7,136 nucleotides of DNA from NCBI GenBank assembly GCA_013041835.1, contig JABDRH010000606.1, forward strand, positions 1-7,136, written 5' to 3'. Below the pieces are notes generated by a model. It was not told the origin of the DNA. It did no database searches and was given only the letters and a program-made list of their open reading frames with translations. Both the position numbers and the translations under genes were made by a program. This DNA comes from Desulfatitalea sp. GTDB lineage: Bacteria > Desulfobacterota > Desulfobacteria > Desulfobacterales > Desulfosarcinaceae. Shown here one piece after another: positions 1 to 4,245 of this stretch; the first letter of the stretch is position 1, and each line of letters starts with the position of its first letter.

Positions 1-1
1 G

Positions 2-316
2 GCCAAATATATCGAGCAACTGATCCGACCGCTTCGAAAAGCGGGCTTTGTTACCAGCAGCAGGGGCCCCCGGGGGGGATACGCTTTTGCTAAAGATCCC
101 AGCCATATCACCATCGGCGATATCGTCCGCATGTTCGAGGGCCAGTCCGATTTGGTGGATTGTGTCGGTACCCCCCATGCGTGCGCCAAAGCCGGGGAGT
201 GCCGCGTTCGATTGGTCTGGCAGGAGGCCACCGCGGCGCTGTTTGAAAAGCTCGACGGCGTTAGCATCGCCGATTTGATGTGCCTTCCGCAAGCCCATGC
301 CAGCAAAGAATCATGA
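2..316 (+). CDS. Rrf2-family transcriptional regulator, C-terminal part (5' end outside window)
   Basis: This is an open frame of 104 codons from the window edge to a TGA stop. The N-terminal start is missing, so this is the C-terminal two thirds of a protein that in this family is usually about 140-160 residues. Rrf2 proteins (IscR, NsrR, RsrR, CymR) are winged-helix dimeric DNA-binding regulators, many of which sense iron-sulfur, NO or redox state. Visible family signatures are YIEQLIRPLRKAGFV (end of the recognition helix and start of the wing), the wing motif SSRGPRGGY and the segment ITIGDIVRMFEG. Then come three cysteines spaced C-x6-C-x5-C (DCVGTPHAC, then GEC), the position where IscR-type members hold a [2Fe-2S] cluster. 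A fourth cysteine lies near the C-terminus (LMCLP). I infer an Fe-S sensing regulator, but its targets cannot be read here. It converges on aroB, so it is probably unrelated to that operon. Confidence 0.9.
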   Translation, partial: AKYIEQLIRPLRKAGFVTSSRGPRGGYAFAKDPSHITIGDIVRMFEGQSDLVDCVGTPHACAKAGECRVRLVWQEATAALFEKLDGVSIADLMCLPQAHASKES

Positions 317-323
317 TAAGGGC

Positions 324-347
324 GTAAGAATCACACTCGTATTTTAC
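324..347. terminator. Weak imperfect hairpin between convergent rrf2-like gene and aroB
   Basis: In the 34-bp gap between the two convergent stop codons, GTAAGAAT can pair with ATTTTAC around a nine-base loop, with one bulged G. The stem is AT-rich and has no clear U-tract on either strand. It would be at best a poor bidirectional terminator. I list it because nothing else in the gap could serve as one. Confidence 0.2.
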
Positions 348-350
348 CGG

Positions 351-1376
351 CTACCGGCCCATCAGCCACTGCCCCAGCGCATCGATGCCGATGGTCGCCA
401 CCACGGCTTTGCCCAAACGTTCCAGCAAGATGAAATGGATATCCGTGCGCACGCGCTTTTTATCCTTCTTGAGTGCATTGAATACGGCTTCACGATCAAA
501 CTCGAGGTGTGTGGGAAGGTTCAGACGCGCCAGCAGACGGCGGATGCGTGTCGCCGCCTGAACCGTCAGCCGTTTTTGATCCACGGATAGTTCAGCGGCC
601 ATTACCATACCCGCGCTCACGGCCGCGCCATGGGAGATGCCCAGTGTTTTTTCAAAGGCGTGGCCCAAGGTGTGGCCGAAGTTCAGTTTGCGTCGTTCTC
701 CGGCTTCGCGTTCATCCTGATTGACCACCCCGGCCTTGATGGCCACCGACCGGTGCACCAGGTGCAGCATGGTGCCTTCGTCCAATTCGGCGATGGGCTC
801 ACAATGCTGTTCAATGAAGTCAAAGTAATCCGGGTCGGCGATGCAGGCGTGCTTGACGATTTCGGCCAAACCGCAGGCAATCTCTTCATCCGGCAGGGTC
901 TTGAGCAAGCCGATGTCGATGATCACGAAATCGGGCTGGTTGAAAACCCCCACCATGTTCTTGTAGCCTTTGAAATTAACCCCGTTTTTGCCGCCCACGG
1001 TGGCGTCCACCTGGGCCAGCAGGCTCGTGGCCACAAAACCAAAGCGCACGCCGCGCATATAAGTGGAGGCGGCAAAGCCGGTCACATCGCCCACGATGCC
1101 GCCGCCGATGCCCACGATGAATGCCGTACGGTCGGCCTCGGCCTGGATCAGCCGGTCGTATATGCCGGCCAGGCTTTCCAGGGTTTTGTGTTGTTCACCG
1201 CAGCCGATGGTGATTACCTCGGCATTCGGGAACCGGTCGCCGTAAAGGCGTCTCACATTTTCATCGGTGATGATAATGGTTCGTCCAGCGGGCAGATAGG
1301 CGGCCAGGTTATCCAGCCGCTCGCCCACCATGATCTTCGAGCTTCCGGTTTGGCCTTGAACGGTGATTTCGTGCAA
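351..1376 (-). CDS. aroB: 3-dehydroquinate synthase
   Basis: The 341-residue product is slightly shorter than typical AroB (about 350-370). It converts DAHP to 3-dehydroquinate, the second step of the shikimate pathway, in the cytoplasm using NAD and a divalent metal. The Rossmann-type NAD region is visible as GIGGGIVGDVTGFAAS (89-104), followed by the substrate-binding stretch TSLLAQVDATVGGKNGVNF (117-135). The metal ligands fit E172 (GLAEIVKHA), H235 (NFGHTLGHAFE) and H249 (ISHGAAVSAGM). A late lysine-rich motif KKDKKRVR (303-310) is also family-typical. No key residue appears missing. The start is a TTG codon, chosen because AGGAGG sits exactly six bases upstream and the protein begins at the usual place. 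It is the second gene of a minus-strand pair, 64 bp behind the zinc-ribbon membrane protein, so co-transcription is likely. Confidence 0.97.
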   Translation of the reverse strand: MHEITVQGQTGSSKIMVGERLDNLAAYLPAGRTIIITDENVRRLYGDRFPNAEVITIGCGEQHKTLESLAGIYDRLIQAEADRTAFIVGIGGGIVGDVTGFAASTYMRGVRFGFVATSLLAQVDATVGGKNGVNFKGYKNMVGVFNQPDFVIIDIGLLKTLPDEEIACGLAEIVKHACIADPDYFDFIEQHCEPIAELDEGTMLHLVHRSVAIKAGVVNQDEREAGERRKLNFGHTLGHAFEKTLGISHGAAVSAGMVMAAELSVDQKRLTVQAATRIRRLLARLNLPTHLEFDREAVFNALKKDKKRVRTDIHFILLERLGKAVVATIGIDALGQWLMGR

Positions 1377-1382
1377 AACAAT

Positions 1383-1388
1383 CCTCCT
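1383..1388 (-). promoter_or_regulatory. Ribosome binding site fixing the TTG start of aroB
   Basis: On the minus strand a perfect AGGAGG lies six bases before the TTG start of aroB. It decides the start: no in-frame ATG is as well placed, and the encoded N-terminus (MHEITVQG) is where DHQ synthases normally begin. A strong site combined with a weak initiation codon is a common balance. Confidence 0.8.
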
Positions 1389-1440
1389 GTTATGGATACC
1401 CGGCGCTTTCCATTAACGTCGCCCTATCTCAAAGTTCACG

Positions 1441-2577
1441 CTATCCGTTTTTGGCTGTCAGTTTTTTTGCCAAATCGCGTGTCAATTTACCCAAAACGCC
1501 TATGGATCGATGTCCGGCGCCGGCCATTGATCCCATCTCGGGGATAAAAGACTGCATTAAGCTGAAGCATCGGTTCATCATGAGCACGGCGGGCGGGAGC
1601 ACCACGGCGTAGGCGACCACAAATGTGATACCGGTGTTGCCTCGGGTGATGGCCCAGGCGGCGACACCCGAAATCGGCGTCCCCCAAACGATCAATTGGC
1701 TCATTAACCCCAGGGGAGAATGGAAATACCGGATGAAATGCGAGAATTGCCCGGCAGCCCCCACCACCAGATGTACCAGCAGGGCGGTGATGACCACCTG
1801 CCAGGCGAGCAGCGCCAAGTTGGCTTGAAACAGGTGTTGCAGGCTCTGGGCCAGCTCACCCCCCATGGATAGAAAGGTTTGGCCGACATGGGTAGCGGTA
1901 TAGACGATCCAAATCCAGTTGCCCAGATAAAGAAGGCAGACCTCGAGGATAAACGCGAGAACAAAGGCGACGCCGCAATGTGCAAGGTTATCCCCCAGTC
2001 GCTGGGACCACTGCTGCGCCGAGGACCCTTTGGCGGATTGAACGGCCATCCAGTTTCCGAATTGTTTTAGCTTGCTGGTGACCTGATTTCGGGCCGAGAC
2101 TTTGGCACCGGCGGCATCCGGGCGCCCGTGCGTGCCGTTTGGCGGATGATTCGCCTTCGCCGTGCTTTTCATCGGGCGCGCCCGGTATTTGTTGAAAATG
2201 ATACCGCAATACCGGCACTCTGGTGCGGCATGTCGCGGTCGTTGACATTGCGGGCAAACCAGCGCGGAAGGTTGCGCTTCATCCCCGGCAGGCGTGACGG
2301 GCGCGTTTTGCGCAGGGCGGTGCGGCGGCGTCTGTTTTTCCCCGCTTGCACTTTCAAATCGGCAGACAGCGCCCGCGGCCTCCATCATGGCGACAATGCG
2401 CCGGTCCACGGCAGGGTCGGGATGACGCTTCAACACGATTTTGCCACTGGCCATATGCCGGTCCAGCCTATCTTTGCTGGAGAGTGACAGCCTCGCCAGC
2501 GTCTCTCTCACGTTCCGGCGTGTCGGCGCATCGGTGACATCGAATGATAGGATAATTTTGCCACGGGGGGCGTCCAT
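1441..2577 (-). CDS. Zinc-ribbon, four-helix membrane protein of unknown function
   Basis: The product has 378 residues and I do not recognise a named family. Residues 7-76 form a compact charged domain (KIILSFDV at the start, EAAGAVCRFE at the end). From memory, similar small domains precede zinc ribbons in other proteobacterial membrane proteins, but I cannot name it. A proline-rich linker leads to a zinc ribbon, CPQC at 108-111 and CRYC at 121-124, followed by GIIFNKY. A second basic linker (130-170) precedes four hydrophobic segments at about 201-227, 253-276, 290-310 and 315-336. There is no signal peptide, so the N-terminal domain and ribbon are probably cytoplasmic, with the C-terminal half in the inner membrane. 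The ATG start has GAGG six bases upstream (GAGGCACCG). It is first in the operon with aroB and has its own promoter candidate. A metal-dependent sensory or scaffold role is possible but unproven. Confidence 0.85.
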   Translation of the reverse strand: MDAPRGKIILSFDVTDAPTRRNVRETLARLSLSSKDRLDRHMASGKIVLKRHPDPAVDRRIVAMMEAAGAVCRFESASGEKQTPPHRPAQNAPVTPAGDEAQPSALVCPQCQRPRHAAPECRYCGIIFNKYRARPMKSTAKANHPPNGTHGRPDAAGAKVSARNQVTSKLKQFGNWMAVQSAKGSSAQQWSQRLGDNLAHCGVAFVLAFILEVCLLYLGNWIWIVYTATHVGQTFLSMGGELAQSLQHLFQANLALLAWQVVITALLVHLVVGAAGQFSHFIRYFHSPLGLMSQLIVWGTPISGVAAWAITRGNTGITFVVAYAVVLPPAVLMMNRCFSLMQSFIPEMGSMAGAGHRSIGVLGKLTRDLAKKLTAKNG

Positions 2578-2623
2578 CGGTGCCTCTTTCCACTGTAAGG
2601 TGCGGGCTTAAAAAAACCACTGC

Positions 2624-2653
2624 ACCATAGCATATCCTGAAATTGTTTCTCAA
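2624..2653 (-). promoter_or_regulatory. Sigma-70-type extended -10 promoter for the zinc-ribbon gene and aroB
   Basis: Reading the minus strand, TTGAGA (2653-2648, five of six matches to TTGACA) is followed by an 18-base spacer. A TATGGT -10 box (2629-2624) follows, preceded by TGC, which gives an extended -10 (TGCTATGGT). Transcription would start near 2617, leaving a leader of roughly 40 bases before the ATG at 2577. This is the best promoter match I found in the window, and its position fits the operon exactly. Confidence 0.6.
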
Positions 2654-2753
2654 GGGGGCGCCTCGATAAGTGGCACACCCTGTCCTAAAGTGCAGTTTTC
2701 AAGATTTGAATTAGGTGATATTGCTTGACCAACCATCAAATGAGAAATCAACC

Positions 2754-3098
2754 ATGATTACTTTCACTACCCAAAACTGGACGAATAGGCGCCGGCCCAT
2801 GAAACGCTGTCAAATCGATACTATTCGTCAAATAGTGCTTGACTTGCAAAAAAAGGTTGTGTTAGGGAAGCTTCCATCTTCGGGACGAGTTGCCCCCAAT
2901 TACTGCATTTCTTTTCGGCGGGGCGTCTTCCCAATAAGTTGGGCTGAAAATCTTATTCCTCGAATTGGACACATTGGGTTGTTTTATGGGCGAGAGCAGA
3001 AAGCTCCTGTTGGATTTTCCGTACATTTCCGAGCAGTTAATGGCGGAATACACCATTGCCACTTTCTCGGCGAATCAACCTTGGCGGAAAGGCGTTAG
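2754..3098 (+). CDS. Hypothetical protein, doubtful frame
   Basis: From the ATG at 2754 the frame is 114 codons long. It can be extended to a GTG at 2715 for 127 residues. The product is basic, without a recognised domain, signal peptide or membrane segment. Neither start has a convincing ribosome binding site, and codon third positions are not GC-rich, unlike the real genes around it. In its last third a different phase (2986-3141) has the better codon signal. It may be a spurious frame, the decayed remains of a gene with a frameshift, or a transferred AT-rich orphan. I do not assign a function. Confidence 0.2.
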   Translation: MITFTTQNWTNRRRPMKRCQIDTIRQIVLDLQKKVVLGKLPSSGRVAPNYCISFRRGVFPISWAENLIPRIGHIGLFYGREQKAPVGFSVHFRAVNGGIHHCHFLGESTLAERR

Positions 3099-3141
3099 GC
3101 TTGTTTCGTACGGTAGGGGCATTCCTGGAAAAGGATGGTAG
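2986..3141 (+). CDS. Possible small protein (51 aa) upstream of the HTH gene
   Basis: This frame starts at ATG (MGESRKLLLDFPYISEQLM) and ends in a TAG only 13 bases before the ATG of the helix-turn-helix gene, a typical operon spacing. By hand count, 30 of its 51 codons end in G or C. For the competing frame over about the same bases the count is 15 of 38. The ribosome binding site is weak (GGG seven bases before the ATG). The same phase stays open upstream to 2938 without another ATG, so this could also be the tail of a longer gene that has lost its front end. No family is recognised. It would be soluble, with a basic, glycine-rich C-terminus ending in KGW. Confidence 0.3.
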   Translation: MGESRKLLLDFPYISEQLMAEYTIATFSANQPWRKGVRLVSYGRGIPGKGW

Positions 3142-3154
3142 AAGAAGGAAGCAT

Positions 3155-3343
3155 ATGGTGGAGGACAGATGGGTCACCGTCGAGGAGATATGCAAGTATC
3201 TCAATGTGAGCAACGAGACGGTCTATAAATGGATCGATCGCATGGGACTGCCTGCCCACAAAGTGGGACGACGCTGGATGTTCAAACGCGCACAGGTCGA
3301 CCAATGGGTTCAATCGGGGGATGGGGCGATCGAAACGAAGTAA
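3155..3343 (+). CDS. Excisionase/MerR-like helix-turn-helix DNA-binding protein
   Basis: The 62-residue protein consists almost wholly of one winged-helix domain of the HTH_17/excisionase type. The helix-turn-helix spans about residues 8-28 (TVEEICKYLNVSNETVYKWI). It is followed by the wing HKVGRRWMFKRAQVDQWV, where the GRRW-F pattern is diagnostic. Such proteins bind DNA either as recombination directionality factors or as small transcription regulators, and no integrase lies nearby to decide between the two. I chose the ATG at 3155 because AGGA lies five bases upstream and the protein then begins in the family's usual place (MVEDRWVTVEEI). The same phase is open upstream to 3056, but that portion does not look like protein. 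It is the only well-supported gene in the AT-rich gap between the aroB operon and the T6SS operon. It could regulate the divergent or downstream genes, which is untested. Confidence 0.85.
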   Translation: MVEDRWVTVEEICKYLNVSNETVYKWIDRMGLPAHKVGRRWMFKRAQVDQWVQSGDGAIETK

Positions 3344-3426
3344 AATACGATCATATCACCCAATAACAGCAACAAACATACGAACTACGAAGGGAAGACA
3401 ATCAAGACGCACATTGGAATAAAAAT

Positions 3427-3448
3427 GAAGATGGCCGTAACCGTCTTT
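3427..3448 (+). terminator. Possible weak terminator hairpin after the HTH gene
   Basis: GAAGATGG and CCGTCTTT can form an eight-pair RNA stem (two G-U pairs) around the six-base loop CCGTAA. It lies about 85 bases after the HTH stop. The stem ends in UUU, but no longer U-tract follows, so intrinsic termination would be weak. Confidence 0.25.
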
Positions 3449-3460
3449 CGTATAAGAAAT

Positions 3461-3475
3461 TTGCAGCGCCTGCAA
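3461..3475. repeat. Perfect palindrome TTGCAG-CGC-CTGCAA
   Basis: This is a six-base perfect inverted repeat around a three-base centre, the usual size of a dimeric regulator's operator. It is about 195 bases before tssJ and lies in no secure gene. It could be a binding site for a regulator of the T6SS operon or of the HTH gene. It also falls inside the possible minus-strand remnant, where it would be coding by coincidence. Confidence 0.35.
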
Positions 3476-3569
3476 TCTCCTTTTCCCCTGGTTTCATGTT
3501 GCCCAGAACACTTCTGATGTTATCGTTGGTCTGCTCTGCAAGGTTCGCTGATTGCTCCGGCAGGCGCTG
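3464..3569. repeat. Ten-base inverted repeat, arms 3464-3473 and 3560-3569
   Basis: CAGCGCCTGC at 3464-3473 is the exact reverse complement of GCAGGCGCTG at 3560-3569, with 86 bases between. The left arm overlaps the 15-base palindrome. A secondary, less exact pairing lies nearby: TTCTGATGTT near 3517-3526 against AACATCTGAA near 3577-3586. The arrangement could form a long hairpin or a pair of regulator sites capable of looping. Confidence 0.4.
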
Positions 3570-3582
3570 TAATAACAACATC

Positions 3583-3602
3583 TGAAAAATATTTTGTTTT
3601 CA
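3583..3602. repeat. Short inverted repeat TGAAAA...TTTTCA
   Basis: TGAAAA and TTTTCA are perfect reverse complements around eight bases, and the internal AAAATATTTT (3586-3595) is itself a palindrome. It is very AT-rich and lies 68 bases before the tssJ start, within the expected promoter zone. It could be an easily melted or regulator-bound site. Confidence 0.3.
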
Positions 3603-3631
3603 AACGCACTCGTTCAGAGCCGAAGTGTTAA

Positions 3632-3643
3632 CGCAATTTTGCG
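3632..3643. repeat. Short palindrome CGCAA-TT-TTGCG near the tssJ start
   Basis: This is a five-base perfect inverted repeat with a two-base centre, ending 26 bases before the tssJ ATG. It lies in the untranslated leader or promoter-proximal region and may be an operator or a leader hairpin. It is short enough to arise by chance. Confidence 0.25.
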
Positions 3644-3658
3644 CCTTCTTGCCAAGAT

Positions 3659-3663
3659 GGGAG
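3659..3663 (+). promoter_or_regulatory. Ribosome binding site of tssJ
   Basis: GGGAG ends six bases before the ATG at 3670. It fixes the tssJ start, which also places a lipoprotein signal peptide directly at the N-terminus. Confidence 0.7.
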
Positions 3664-3669
3664 TGATTT

Positions 3670-4245
3670 ATGAAGCTTATTCTGAATTGCCTGATTGTTT
3701 TACTGACTTTGATCTGCACCGCTTCATGTTCAAAAACTTTAATTAAACCCGAGTGGACTTTTGAAAAAGCAGCCGTAAAGATTCGCTTAAGAGCCGATAA
3801 CAAACTGAATCTTTACAACAACAACGCCCACACGTTGTATGTATGCTTTTACCAGCTCGCATCGCTGAACACCTTCGACCAAATGACCGCCGACCCCTCC
3901 GGTATCCGGCAACTGCTCAACTGCCGGCTGTTCGACGAAAGCGTCGCCGCCGCCAGCAGTAAAGTCATCCATGCCGGTGAAGACCTTGTGTTGACACTGG
4001 ACCGCGCCGAGCGGGCCCAATATGTGGCTTTGGTGGCCGGCTATTCAGATACGCTCACCAACGAACGCGCAGTTCGGCGGTTTACGTGCCAGGTGCATCA
4101 TGTAAGAAAAAATCTCTTCAAAAAGGAGTACCAATGTAAGCCTTGCCCGATGATTGCCGACGTGGCGCTGGGTCCCACGCAGATCGAATACAGCAAGATT
4201 TTACCCGTGGAAGGTTTGAAGTGCAGCGATGAATGCGAACGATAA
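3670..4245 (+). CDS. tssJ: T6SS outer-membrane lipoprotein TssJ
   Basis: The 191-residue lipoprotein anchors the T6SS membrane complex in the outer membrane by contacting the periplasmic end of TssM. The signal peptide is clear: K2, a hydrophobic core of about residues 3-16 and lipobox TASC with lipidated C20. Serine at +2 predicts outer-membrane sorting. The mature domain matches TssJ, with KIRLRADNKLNLYNNNAHTL leading into the strand YVCFYQLASLNTFDQM (57-72), then the loop-rich beta-sandwich ending VALVAGYSD (119-127). Position before tssK in a J-K-L-M run supports the call. Unusual is the cysteine content of the mature protein: C59, C85, C140, C156, C159 (QCKPC), C185 and C189 (KCSDEC), suggesting disulfides or metal binding in a C-terminal extension. 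Codons are AT-rich over the first 50 or so residues and GC-rich after that. The gene end overlaps tssK by 17 bases. Confidence 0.85.
   Translation: MKLILNCLIVLLTLICTASCSKTLIKPEWTFEKAAVKIRLRADNKLNLYNNNAHTLYVCFYQLASLNTFDQMTADPSGIRQLLNCRLFDESVAAASSKVIHAGEDLVLTLDRAERAQYVALVAGYSDTLTNERAVRRFTCQVHHVRKNLFKKEYQCKPCPMIADVALGPTQIEYSKILPVEGLKCSDECER

Larger units (their letters stand above)
2578..3154. other. AT-richer stretch with no secure gene
   Basis: Between the zinc-ribbon gene and the helix-turn-helix gene the base composition drops clearly below that of the flanking genes. The left end holds the minus-strand promoter described separately. The remainder contains two overlapping short plus-strand frames in different phases (2754-3098 and 2986-3141), both listed with low confidence. 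It also holds a nested imperfect inverted repeat at 3029-3070: CCGAG pairs with CTCGG, and inside that AATGG pairs with CCATT. No tRNA, insertion-sequence ends or complete transposase were recognised. It could be decayed accessory DNA or a regulatory spacer. Confidence 0.5.
3402..3581 (-). pseudogene. Minus-strand 59-codon frame resembling a gene remnant
   Basis: Reading the minus strand from an ATG at 3581 to a TGA at 3402-3404, the product has a helix-forming, protein-like stretch containing PEQSANLAEQTNDNIRSVLG and then MKPGEKEIAGAANFL. After about residue 43 it turns into unstructured basic sequence. Of the first 43 codons, 24 end in G or C by hand count, which is higher than expected for this AT-rich region. 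There is no ribosome binding site before the ATG, and the frame is closed by a stop six codons further up. I therefore read it as a possible remnant of a truncated gene rather than a working one. No family is recognised, and chance cannot be excluded. Confidence 0.25.
3344..3669. other. 326-bp intergenic region before the T6SS operon
   Basis: This AT-rich spacer must contain the T6SS operon promoter if transcription begins here, yet I see no convincing sigma-70 pair and no sigma-54 -24/-12 element with correct spacing. It holds a weak hairpin after the HTH gene, a perfect 15-base palindrome, a ten-base inverted repeat, a 59-codon minus-strand frame, and two short hairpins close to tssJ. All are listed separately. 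The number of inverted repeats suggests regulator sites or decayed coding DNA. Confidence 0.5.

Noticed and set aside
630..1547. 305-codon plus-strand frame opposite aroB
   Set aside because: It is the antisense shadow of aroB, whose catalytic motifs are unmistakable. The plus-strand product has no domain and runs on into the neighbouring gene.
2666..2685. TGGCAC sequence resembling a sigma-54 -24 box
   Set aside because: There is no GC at the -12 position with correct spacing.
2862..3062. 66-codon minus-strand frame in the AT-rich gap
   Set aside because: No ribosome binding site, no domain, and it lies opposite competing plus-strand frames. Nothing supports it beyond being open.
3094..3100. 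GTTAGGC, resembling the core site of an integron attC recombination site
   Set aside because: No matching RYYYAAC partner or paired L-boxes lie upstream at the usual distance, and no integrase or cassette array is visible. A seven-base degenerate motif is expected by chance.
3487..3502. Sigma-54-like element CTGG...TTGC upstream of tssJ
   Set aside because: The distance between GG and GC is nine bases, not the required ten, and no other position fits better.
3425..3517. Short plus-strand frame MKMAVTVFRIRN... before tssJ
   Set aside because: About 30 codons, with only a GGA as possible ribosome binding site, no recognisable product, and the opposite strand reads more like protein.
3600..3803. 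67-codon minus-strand frame opposite the start of tssJ
   Set aside because: The plus-strand lipoprotein signal and TssJ domain explain this DNA, and the minus frame has no features.
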